The notes under the pieces are model-generated. The model had not been told where the DNA came from. It ran no database searches and saw nothing but the letters and a program-made list of their open reading frames with translations. A stretch of 64,000 nt of DNA. Origin: Paenibacillus sp. PAMC 26794. Its GTDB lineage: Bacteria; Bacillota; Bacilli; Paenibacillales; Paenibacillaceae. The translations under genes were made by a program, and so were the position numbers. Position 1 is the first letter of the stretch; each line of letters starts with the position of its first letter. The DNA is taken from assembly GCF_000316035.1 (NCBI RefSeq), contig NZ_ANHX01000016.1:1-64000 (forward strand), read 5' to 3'. This document shows positions 45,079 to 53,187 of the stretch, one piece after another.

Positions 45079-45996
45079 CTAGTCGTATTTGATGCGCGGA
45101 TCAAGTAGCCTGTAAGCTACATCCGTCAAGATGTTGATTACCACAACGATAAAGGCAATGACAAACACCGCTGCCTGTACAATCGCCATATCATGTGTGT
45201 TGACTGCAACGACCAGCAACTGACCCAGTCCAGGCCAGGAGAATACCGTTTCCGTAATCAAGGTGCCCCCGATCAGACTTGTAAACTGCAAACTCATAAT
45301 TGTCACGACCGGAATCAATCCATTCCGAAACGCATGTTTCACAATGACAACCATTCGGCCTAGCCCTTTGCTGCGGGCTGTTCGAATATAGTCCTGGTTC
45401 AGAATCTCCAGCATGCTGGAGCGAATCAGCCGGGTCATCTGCGCGGCCAGTCCAACGCCAAGTGTGAATGCCGGCAAGATCAGATGTGACAATCCTCCGC
45501 GACCGGATACCGGCAATACGCCCAGCATGACGGAGAACAAGAGGATAAGCATAATCCCCATCCAGAAGTTTGGCATCGCCTTACCAATAACGGAGATTCC
45601 TGAAATGATGAGATCAGTAAACGTATTGCGTTTGACAGCTGAGATGACCCCAAGTGGCACAGCCATAAGTACGGCAAAAAACATGGCGGCTACCGCCAGT
45701 TCAAAGCTGGCAGGCAATCTCTCCAGCACAAGCTCTAACGCAGGCTGATTGTAGCGAAAAGATTGACCAAAGTCTCCCTGTATCGCACTGCCCAGAAACT
45801 TCACGTATTGCGTATATAAAGGCTGGTCCAAACCAAGTGCCTGCGTCAAGACAGCACGATCTTCAGCAGTAGCCGTTTCAGGCAACATTAGCGCAACCGG
45901 ATCACCGGTAACTCGAACCAAAATGAACACAATTAATGAAACAATGAACAGCACCGGAATGATCTGTAGTAATGACTTAAGTACGTATTTACCCAT
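45079..45996 (-). CDS. Peptide ABC transporter permease, DppB/OppB type
   Basis: 305 residues from the ATG at 45996 (GGGAGGTG 11 nt upstream). Starts with YVLKSLLQIIPVLFIVSLIV; the EAA loop is YIRTARSKGLGRMVVIVKHA, and the end is DVAYRLLDPRIKYD, typical of DppB. Six membrane helices. Works with the DppC protein and the family-5 binding protein. Confidence 0.92.
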   Translation of the reverse strand: MGKYVLKSLLQIIPVLFIVSLIVFILVRVTGDPVALMLPETATAEDRAVLTQALGLDQPLYTQYVKFLGSAIQGDFGQSFRYNQPALELVLERLPASFELAVAAMFFAVLMAVPLGVISAVKRNTFTDLIISGISVIGKAMPNFWMGIMLILLFSVMLGVLPVSGRGGLSHLILPAFTLGVGLAAQMTRLIRSSMLEILNQDYIRTARSKGLGRMVVIVKHAFRNGLIPVVTIMSLQFTSLIGGTLITETVFSWPGLGQLLVVAVNTHDMAIVQAAVFVIAFIVVVINILTDVAYRLLDPRIKYD

Positions 45997-46098
45997 TCCT
46001 TGTTCACCTCCCTTGTTAAAAAAGAACGGCAGGAACATGGTTATCCAGTCCCTGCCGTTCACGGCCTATCTTTTCAATGACCGGTGTTATATCCGATG

Positions 46099-47664
46099 TT
46101 ACTGTGCTACAGGTGTAATCTCGTCAGCATAGAACATCTCGTCACTGCGCGGCGCGAAGTTCACTTTAGCATTTGTTCCATAGACACCTTCCATTTGGTA
46201 CAGATATACGGCTGGGCGTTCTTCAGAGAATATCTGTTGTACTTGCTGATACTCTTTCTCACGAGACGCAGGGTCCATGTTCACCAATGCAGATTGAAGC
46301 AATTTCTCTACTTCAGGATTGTTGTAATCCGACTCGCCTTTTGCTTCTTCCAGCATATAACGATTGTAGTTATTCGAAGCGTCGAACAAGGAGTTACCAA
46401 TACCAATCATGAAGATTTCTTTGAATGATTTGGAGCTGTAACGTTCACTGAATGCACTTGCTTCCAGGACATCCAGGTTGATTTTGAATCCGGCTTGTTC
46501 CAGCATGGCTGCAACAACTTCAGCCTGTTCTTTGTATTGTGCGGAAACGGAGATGGTCATCTCGGCTTCACCTTCAGCATATCCAGCTTCTTGCAGCAAC
46601 TGTTTCGCTTTTTCTTGATCATAAAGTGACGTTTTGTACAATGAAGGATCAGCACCGAAGTTGCCTGGTGTTACGGATGTGCGGGTTACGATACCTGCTC
46701 CGCCGGCAATGCTGTCCACGATTCCTTGTTTGTCGATAGCCAGGTCAATGGCTTCACGTACTTTCGGATCAGCCGTGATGCTGCCTTCTGTCTGACGGAA
46801 GATCAACTGAAGCACACGCTGAATTGGCGCTTTGACAATCTTCTTATCTGCTTCGCCTTCGATCCGGGCAATGTCAGTGGACGGAATGGAAGAAGCCACA
46901 TCCACACCACCAGCAAGCAATTCGGATACACGTGTGGAGGCTTCAGGAATAACGCGGAATACCACTTCATTCCATTTTGGTTCACCGTCAAAGTAGTTCT
47001 CGTTTTTCACCAGTTCCACACGATCATCTTTGGTCCATTTACTGAACTTATAAGGGCCTGTGCCTACTGGTTGTTTCAGGAAAGCATCGAATCCTTTATC
47101 TGCAATATATTTTGCTGGCAGAATGCCTGCTCCCATTTTGGACAAACGATTCAGGAGCAACGGATCTGGACCATCCGTGATAATATCTACGGTATAGTCA
47201 TCCACCGCTTTAACTTCTACGATATTTTTGAAATAGCTGTTTTGTTTCAGTGTCTCGTCCTTGGCTACGCGCTCCAGCGTGTATTTTACATCTGCTGAAG
47301 TGAATGGATCGCCATTGTGGAAGGTAACACCTTCACGCAGCTTGAATCTCCACGTTGTATCATCAACCTGATCCCATGAAGTCGCAAGTCCCGCAACTTT
47401 CTTCTGTTCACTGTCATTTTTGATCAGATAATCGAAAACATTGACCAGAACCGCCTCACTGGAGGTGTTGTTGTTGTTGTGCGGATCGAAACTCTCAATG
47501 TCTGTTGCTGCAGCAATGGTCAGTGTTGTACTTGTGCTTCCACTGCCCGTTCCTTCTGTTGCGGAATTATCATTCGTGCTTGTCGTTTTTCCTCCGCAAG
47601 CGCTGAGTACCATTACGATTGCCAGTAACGTGATCCACAAGCCTGTCCATTGTCTTTTTTTCAT
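46099..47664 (-). CDS. Family 5 extracellular solute-binding lipoprotein (peptide/dipeptide)
   Basis: 521 residues. Lipoprotein signal with lipobox LSAC (Cys about 23), followed by a Ser/Thr/Gly linker. The SBP_bac_5 domain has ESFDPHNNNN, TWRFKLREGVTFHNGDPFTS and DVKYTLERV. It captures oligopeptides or acylated peptides for the two permeases. The start overlaps the M20 stop by 4 nt. Confidence 0.92.
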   Translation of the reverse strand: MKKRQWTGLWITLLAIVMVLSACGGKTTSTNDNSATEGTGSGSTSTTLTIAAATDIESFDPHNNNNTSSEAVLVNVFDYLIKNDSEQKKVAGLATSWDQVDDTTWRFKLREGVTFHNGDPFTSADVKYTLERVAKDETLKQNSYFKNIVEVKAVDDYTVDIITDGPDPLLLNRLSKMGAGILPAKYIADKGFDAFLKQPVGTGPYKFSKWTKDDRVELVKNENYFDGEPKWNEVVFRVIPEASTRVSELLAGGVDVASSIPSTDIARIEGEADKKIVKAPIQRVLQLIFRQTEGSITADPKVREAIDLAIDKQGIVDSIAGGAGIVTRTSVTPGNFGADPSLYKTSLYDQEKAKQLLQEAGYAEGEAEMTISVSAQYKEQAEVVAAMLEQAGFKINLDVLEASAFSERYSSKSFKEIFMIGIGNSLFDASNNYNRYMLEEAKGESDYNNPEVEKLLQSALVNMDPASREKEYQQVQQIFSEERPAVYLYQMEGVYGTNAKVNFAPRSDEMFYADEITPVAQ

Positions 47665-48872
47665 TGTGATTGCTCCCCCTCAGAAGTTGTATTCCGTGCC
47701 AAAAATTCAAGTGCTACTGCAGACAACATGCCCACACCATAAGGCATCGCTGTCTCATCGAGATCAAACATGGGATGGTGGAGTGGATAACGAGTATGTT
47801 CCTCATCATTCCCAGATCCTAGTCTGAAAAACACACCCGGAACCTGTTCACAATAAAAAGCGAAGTCCTCGCCCCCTGTAGAAGGTTTGATATAAGTCCA
47901 TCCCTTCTCCGCATTAACCTGATCACAAGTCTCTGTTAGCAGGTCAACCATGCCGAGATCATTCACGACAACAGGGTATCCATCGCCATAGACAACTTCG
48001 CATCCTGCTCCGAAAGAATCGCAGACCCCTTTAACAACCTGCTCGATCAAAGCTGGCATCCGCTCACGAATAGCAGGTGAGAGTGTACGAACCGTACCGA
48101 TCATCTCTACTTCCGGGGCGATGGCTGTTCCCATATAACCTCCCGTGATTTTGCCAATCGTGACTACTGCCGGTTCAAGTGGATCAACCATCCGACTGAC
48201 GATATTTTGCAATGCGGTGATGACCTGAGCCGATACCGCGATCGCATCAATGCCCTCATGTGGACGAGCTGCGTGTCCACCCTTGCCAAATACCTTAATA
48301 ATCAAGGGATCAGCTGAAGCGAACGCAACGCCCTGACTTACGCCCAACGTTCCCGTGTCCTGTCCAGGTGTCATGTGTAATCCTGCGATGGCATCAACCT
48401 TCGGATTCTCCAGAACACCGTCCTGGATCATGGCTCTTGCACCTGCAAGTCCCTCTTCGGCTGGCTGGAAAATGAATTTGATATTGCCTGATTTCGGTCT
48501 TCCAAGGCCAGTAAGCAGTTGGGCGGCTCCCATCAGGATAGAGGTATGAGCGTCATGTCCACACAGATGCGCTTTGCCTTCCACTTGCGAGCGGTATTCC
48601 ACCGCTTTCTGATCCTGGATTGGCAGAGCATCCATGTCTGCGCGCAAAGCAAAGGTTGGTCCATCGGTCTCTCCGCGAAGCAGGCCTGTAACCCCGGTCT
48701 GTCCGACATTGCGTGTAACTTCCAACCCCAGGCTTTCCAGATGCTCAGCTACGATAGCAGATGTGCGATGCTCCTCGTAGCCAATTTCCGGATGCTGATG
48801 TAAATCTCTGCGCCAGGCGCTTAACTGGGCTTGTAGTGGCTGAGCCAGCTGTATTAGTTCTGAATGATTCAT
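47661..48872 (-). CDS. M20 family metallo-amidohydrolase
   Basis: 403 residues. Di-metal site residues are visible in [11 protein letters not shown] (Cys and His ligands), [12 protein letters not shown] (catalytic and ligand Glu), GLHM, and the C-terminal His in [27 protein letters not shown] at the N-terminus marks the IAA-amino acid/hippurate hydrolase group. It probably deacylates or cleaves imported N-acyl amino acids or dipeptides. Coupled by 4-nt overlaps with both neighbours. Confidence 0.92.
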   Translation of the reverse strand: MNHSELIQLAQPLQAQLSAWRRDLHQHPEIGYEEHRTSAIVAEHLESLGLEVTRNVGQTGVTGLLRGETDGPTFALRADMDALPIQDQKAVEYRSQVEGKAHLCGHDAHTSILMGAAQLLTGLGRPKSGNIKFIFQPAEEGLAGARAMIQDGVLENPKVDAIAGLHMTPGQDTGTLGVSQGVAFASADPLIIKVFGKGGHAARPHEGIDAIAVSAQVITALQNIVSRMVDPLEPAVVTIGKITGGYMGTAIAPEVEMIGTVRTLSPAIRERMPALIEQVVKGVCDSFGAGCEVVYGDGYPVVVNDLGMVDLLTETCDQVNAEKGWTYIKPSTGGEDFAFYCEQVPGVFFRLGSGNDEEHTRYPLHHPMFDLDETAMPYGVGMLSAVALEFLARNTTSEGEQSQ

Positions 48873-49621
48873 TTGCTGTCATTCCCTTCATTTTCGTCCG
48901 ATTCAGAAACCAAACGGGCATAGATTGCATCCGCCGAGAATTCGATATGCCTTTTCATCGTCTCCTTAGACTTGATGTTATCATGGGCTTTCAATGCTTC
49001 AAGAATCTCCATATGTACACCGTGGTTGACAGTACGTATCCGGTCATCATAAGGCATTAAGTCGAGCGCCGGATTAATTTTGGTCCGGATCTGTCTGACG
49101 GCTCTCTCGCAGTATGGATTCCCCGAAGCCTTGGCGATGGTCAGATGAAATTTCACATCCAGCGCCCTGAACCATTCCCTTGTACAGTCTGGCTCTATAC
49201 TTTGTTCCATATAACCCTCAAGCAGCTCCAGTTCGCCTGCGGTGATCCGCTCAGCAGCGAGAAAAGCTCCCTCTGGCTCGATGATGGTTCGATATTCAAA
49301 CACCTTCAGCATCTGTGACCAATCCCGTTTAATTTCTTCTCTGGTCCGTTTATGCGAATTGGCTGTCAGAGGCAGTACAAATGTTCCGCCTTTGGCACCC
49401 ACCCTTTTCTCAATCAATCCTTTATCTTCCAGTGAAGAGAGTGCCTCACGAACGGTAATGCGGCTTACGTTAAAAATCTCTGCCAGATCTCGCTCGGCTG
49501 GAAGCTGTTCTTCACTCATTAATTCTTTCAAAATAATGGCTTCTTCCAGTTGTTCTCGAATGAATTCACTAACCTTTTTGGTGGATACTTTCTCAAAACG
49601 AAATGAAAACGTACTGGACAT
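48869..49621 (-). CDS. GntR/FadR family regulator of the peptide operon
   Basis: 250 residues. Winged helix [40 protein letters not shown], and a helical FCD effector domain after residue about 95. The first gene of the operon, so it probably regulates itself together with the downstream uptake genes. A 22-bp palindrome containing GGTCTAGACC sits 17 bp before the start codon on the transcript start. Confidence 0.92.
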   Translation of the reverse strand: MSSTFSFRFEKVSTKKVSEFIREQLEEAIILKELMSEEQLPAERDLAEIFNVSRITVREALSSLEDKGLIEKRVGAKGGTFVLPLTANSHKRTREEIKRDWSQMLKVFEYRTIIEPEGAFLAAERITAGELELLEGYMEQSIEPDCTREWFRALDVKFHLTIAKASGNPYCERAVRQIRTKINPALDLMPYDDRIRTVNHGVHMEILEALKAHDNIKSKETMKRHIEFSADAIYARLVSESDENEGNDSK

Positions 49622-49637
49622 CTAAACACTCCGATCT

Positions 49638-49692
49638 GTATATGGTCTAGACCTTATACCATTAATATAATTCCGACTAAACTTATATGCAA
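49638..49692 (-). promoter_or_regulatory. Promoter and FadR-type operator of the peptide operon
   Basis: Minus strand: -35 TTGCAT (49687-49692), 17 bp, -10 TATATT (49664-49669). Just downstream lies a 22-bp near-perfect palindrome (49638-49659), arms GTATA and TATAC around GGTCTAGACC, which fits the TNGTNNNACNA style of FadR-group sites. Binding there would block transcription start. Confidence 0.78.
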
Positions 49693-49755
49693 TACTTTTT
49701 TTCAAGTAAATTCATATTTTTTTCTCACCACCTCCAAATTGAAGCATTTCGGCAC

Positions 49756-49790
49756 AAAAAAGACGCATCTACACGCAGTCAGATGCATCT
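49756..49790 (-). terminator. Terminator after the oxidoreductase-AraC cluster
   Basis: AGACGCATCT pairs with AGATGCATCT (with one wobble) and is followed on the minus strand by TTTTTT. Confidence 0.65.
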
Positions 49791-49878
49791 TCCCTTTCGT
49801 TATTTTGCCCGTACACCAAAAACCCTCTATCCTCAATAACGGGACAAAGGGTTCTGTAATCTATTATTAATGTCTTTT

Positions 49879-50976
49879 CTATGCTTCGTTACCGTTATTC
49901 AAGTACACAGCCTTGCCTGTGCGAGCAGATTCATAGAGCGCTTCCAGGATTTGAGATACAACCAGCGCTTGTTTTGGTGTGACCACTGGCTCCTGATCGT
50001 TCTCAATCGCTTCAATCCACTTTCTCATCTCCACATCCGGTGCGCTCTCGCTCTTACCATCGTAGAAAGCTACCCCGCCTACACTCAGTTCAATCTCATT
50101 CGTGTATAGACGGCTGAATTTCTCGCCATTGATGCGCAGTCCGTTCTTCATATCCGCACCCGCTTCGCTACCGCTCAAGCTACATTTCGCCTCATCCACA
50201 TCCAGTGAGTTCAGTGCCCAACTGGATTCCAGCATGATCGTTGCTCCATTCTCCATCACAATCATGCCGAAGGCCGAGTCCTCTACGGAGAATTGTTTCG
50301 GGTCCCACGGGCCCCAGGCATTGGCCGCATTTTCACGTTGTGAAAGCTCATGATAGGTCGTACCCAGAACAACTTTCGGTTGATAGTTATCCATCATCCA
50401 GAGCGTCAGATCGAGTGCGTGCGTACCAATATCAATCAGTGGACCGCCACCTTGTTTCTCCTCATCCAGGAAAACACCCCAGGTTGGTACCGCTCTGCGT
50501 CTAATTGCATGTGCCTTGGCAAAATAAATATTGCCCAGGTCACCCGCTTCGCACACCTTCTTCAAGTACTGACTGTCTTCTCTGAAACGGTTGTTGTATC
50601 CGATGGTCAATTTCTTGCCGGTACGCTCCGCCGCTTCCAGCATGAGCTGTGCTTCAGCAGATGTCTTCGCCATTGGCTTCTCACACATGACATGTTTGCC
50701 TGCTTCCAGGGCAGCAATGGAAATCTCGGCATGAGAAATATTCGGTGTAAGCACATGCACAATGTCCAAAGACTCATCCTGGAGCAATTCCTGATAATCG
50801 GTATAGACTTCAGCATCAGTAGAGCCATATTTCTGCTTGGCTTCATCTGCACGTTCCTGAACGATATCACAGAAAGCCACTAGTTCAACATTATCCAGTT
50901 TACTCAGACTCGGAAGATGTTTACCATTCGCGATTCCACCACAGCCAATAATTCCGATACGATATACTTTACTCAT
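49879..50976 (-). CDS. Gfo/Idh/MocA family oxidoreductase
   Basis: 365 residues. N-terminal Rossmann motif IGIIGCGGIANGKHLPSL, then HVLTPNISHAE, GKHVMCEKPMAKT (the conserved EKP), and a C-terminal domain with GGGPLIDIGTHALDL (catalytic-region His). It oxidises or reduces a sugar or inositol derivative with NAD(P). It lies 12 nt after the AraC gene. Association with the mannoside locus is by neighbourhood only. Confidence 0.9.
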   Translation of the reverse strand: MSKVYRIGIIGCGGIANGKHLPSLSKLDNVELVAFCDIVQERADEAKQKYGSTDAEVYTDYQELLQDESLDIVHVLTPNISHAEISIAALEAGKHVMCEKPMAKTSAEAQLMLEAAERTGKKLTIGYNNRFREDSQYLKKVCEAGDLGNIYFAKAHAIRRRAVPTWGVFLDEEKQGGGPLIDIGTHALDLTLWMMDNYQPKVVLGTTYHELSQRENAANAWGPWDPKQFSVEDSAFGMIVMENGATIMLESSWALNSLDVDEAKCSLSGSEAGADMKNGLRINGEKFSRLYTNEIELSVGGVAFYDGKSESAPDVEMRKWIEAIENDQEPVVTPKQALVVSQILEALYESARTGKAVYLNNGNEA

Positions 50977-50988
50977 ATATATTCACCC

Positions 50989-51912
50989 TCACTTAAGTAT
51001 TGGTTGTTTCATTTTACGAAAAGCCGACGGGGTCATCCCCAGACGTTTGCGAAATACAGCATGCAAATAGTTGGCGTTATTGAAACCTGAAGCAAGAGCG
51101 ATCTGTTCAATGGATACGTTACTTTCCTCCAGATTGCGGCACACAGCACGCAGACGAATATCCTCCAGTACGCGGCTGAACGGCATCTCCGGCTGTACTT
51201 GATAGAAGATTCGCTGCAATTGTCTGCTGCTGATATGAAGTTTCTCTGCTACATGCTCCAGCGTGACCACTGTAGGGTGATTCGCTTCCATATATTGCAC
51301 TGCATACTCATAGCGATACACCGACATATCCCGCACAGGAGCTCCCGGTCGATCCCCCCCGGTGTCGTATGCTCGCACGGTTTTGAGTAATATGCTGATA
51401 ACCAGCTGCTTGATCGATGTATAATAACCTAACAATTTCTGATCACAGGCCTCATAGGCTTCCAAAAAGCAATGCATTGCCCGATGATAATCATTCACCG
51501 GAGTAAGCGGAAGCGTTCTCAGCTTTTCAATCGTTTCCTCGGATTCAGCTGCTTCCCACGGATCGACATGTTCCCTTGGCTTGTGAACGATATCAACATG
51601 AAGACATAGTTCATCCATGTCCTCTTGGGCGTCCGCCTCCTGATAATGAACGACACCCGGACCAGTCAAATACAGCATACCTTCCGAGAGTGCATGTGTC
51701 TGATCATCGAGAATAACTTTGCCTTTACCTCTCGGGATAAAATGAAACTCGAACTCCGCATGATTATGGAAATCCACAACTCGGCCCGCTGGAAATGAAG
51801 TCAGATGAAATCGCATCACGCGAATCTCATAATGTCCCCAAACCATTAGAATATCCAGTCTCTCCAGGAGATCCTGCCGTTCAAGCATTTTCTCATAAGG
51901 ATACAGGCTCAA
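50989..51912 (-). CDS. AraC family regulator with cupin sensor
   Basis: 307 residues, TTG start with AAGGAGGTG 7 nt upstream. The cupin half has VVDFHNHAEFEFHFIPRGKG, and the C-terminal helix-turn-helix pair has LEHVAEKLHISSRQLQRIFY and SIEQIALASGFNNANYLHAVF. It lies between two Gfo/Idh/MocA genes and is likely their local sugar-responsive regulator. Confidence 0.9.
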   Translation of the reverse strand: MSLYPYEKMLERQDLLERLDILMVWGHYEIRVMRFHLTSFPAGRVVDFHNHAEFEFHFIPRGKGKVILDDQTHALSEGMLYLTGPGVVHYQEADAQEDMDELCLHVDIVHKPREHVDPWEAAESEETIEKLRTLPLTPVNDYHRAMHCFLEAYEACDQKLLGYYTSIKQLVISILLKTVRAYDTGGDRPGAPVRDMSVYRYEYAVQYMEANHPTVVTLEHVAEKLHISSRQLQRIFYQVQPEMPFSRVLEDIRLRAVCRNLEESNVSIEQIALASGFNNANYLHAVFRKRLGMTPSAFRKMKQPILK

Positions 51913-51936
51913 GATTGCACACCTCCTTAAGTAAAC

Positions 51937-52941
51937 CTAACCCTTCAACTCATTCAGAGCAATTCTGCGCCCTTCCTTGGCAGAGAGATTTGCAGCTTCC
52001 ATCAACTGGGTTAACTCCATAGCGATCTGCACGTTTTCGGTTGCATCCGTATCATTTTGTATATGTGCAACCCATTGATTGAATGCGCTTTCTCTTTGGT
52101 CTACCAAAGGAAGTTCAGTCCAGTCTTGGTACTCTCCCTGTGCTGCTTTTGTGCGCATCAATAGCTTTTCTTCAGGTGTGCCGTATAGAAGCGTGCCTTC
52201 TGTACCATGAACCTCAATTGTAAACGGAGAATGGCTGTTCACAAAACCAGCTTCAACAACGCCGACTGCTCCAGAATCCGTAAACAAGGTTGCAACTGCA
52301 TTATCTTCCACTTCTTTGCCTGTAATATATCCGAAGTTCGCATTAATCGCTGTTACTTCCTGACCCAGAAACAATTTAGCCAGATACATTGGATGGCAGC
52401 CCAGATCAATCAGCGCACCACCCTGACAATCTTTCAGATCATAGAAGTGTTCAGGCAACCAGTTTGAAATCGCTCCGTCATGCGATAACCGCGCTCTTAC
52501 ATAAGTCACTTTGCCAAGTAATCCTTGGTTGAGTACATCCTGAATCGTTAACGTATACCCTGCATTCAGACGCGGTAAGGAAACTGTCATCTTGACTTTG
52601 TTGGCCTTTACCTCATTAAGGATTCTGTTGGATTCCGACTGTGTCGACGCAATAACCTTCTCCGTGAAGATGTGTTTACCTGCTTTTGCAGCAGCAGTGA
52701 TCACTTCTTCATGAATGCGGGTTGGCGCATCTACAATAACGGCATCGATGTCATCCTTGGCCAGCATATCTTCGAGTGAAGCATAGAATGGTACGTTTAA
52801 ACGTTCAACCGCTTCCTGACCACGCTTGGCATCTTCATCCCACACGGCTGCGATGACTGTATCTTCATGTTCCTGTGCCTGCTTGATGTAATCCCATGCG
52901 TGAACATGCCACAAGCTAATTTTCCCAATTCGAATGGTCAC
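51937..52941 (-). CDS. Gfo/Idh/MocA family oxidoreductase
   Basis: 334 residues. It begins with RIGKISLWHVHAWDYIKQAQ, an unusual N-terminus that lacks the GxGxxG loop of classical members. Further on are VIVDAPTRIHEEV, GKHIFTEKVIAST (EKV in place of EKP) and GGALIDLGCHPMYL. The glycine-poor dinucleotide loop and altered EKP motif suggest a divergent subgroup. First gene of a three-gene unit with AraC and a second family member. Confidence 0.86.
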   Translation of the reverse strand: MTIRIGKISLWHVHAWDYIKQAQEHEDTVIAAVWDEDAKRGQEAVERLNVPFYASLEDMLAKDDIDAVIVDAPTRIHEEVITAAAKAGKHIFTEKVIASTQSESNRILNEVKANKVKMTVSLPRLNAGYTLTIQDVLNQGLLGKVTYVRARLSHDGAISNWLPEHFYDLKDCQGGALIDLGCHPMYLAKLFLGQEVTAINANFGYITGKEVEDNAVATLFTDSGAVGVVEAGFVNSHSPFTIEVHGTEGTLLYGTPEEKLLMRTKAAQGEYQDWTELPLVDQRESAFNQWVAHIQNDTDATENVQIAMELTQLMEAANLSAKEGRRIALNELKG

Positions 52942-53121
52942 TGTTGTCTTACCTCCATACTATATAATATTCTGACATTTATCTATAAGTTATCACAGAC
53001 TTAATCTATTTTTAATAGAAACTCACGACAATTAATGTATAAAATTACGACATGAATGTTATTAGGTATTTATGCAGTTCCCCATAACGCCTTGGTGTTC
53101 GTGCACATAACGGAGCACATG

Positions 53122-53162
53122 ACAAAACCTCCTGTCCACTGCACTGTGAACAGGAGGTTTCT
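53122..53162 (-). terminator. Terminator of the mannosidase-transporter operon
   Basis: AAACCTCCTGT / ACAGGAGGTTT stem, with a TTTTG run on the minus strand, 25 nt after the GH38 stop. Confidence 0.78.
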
Positions 53163-53187
53163 ATAATTATGATGTTCAAAAATCAAC

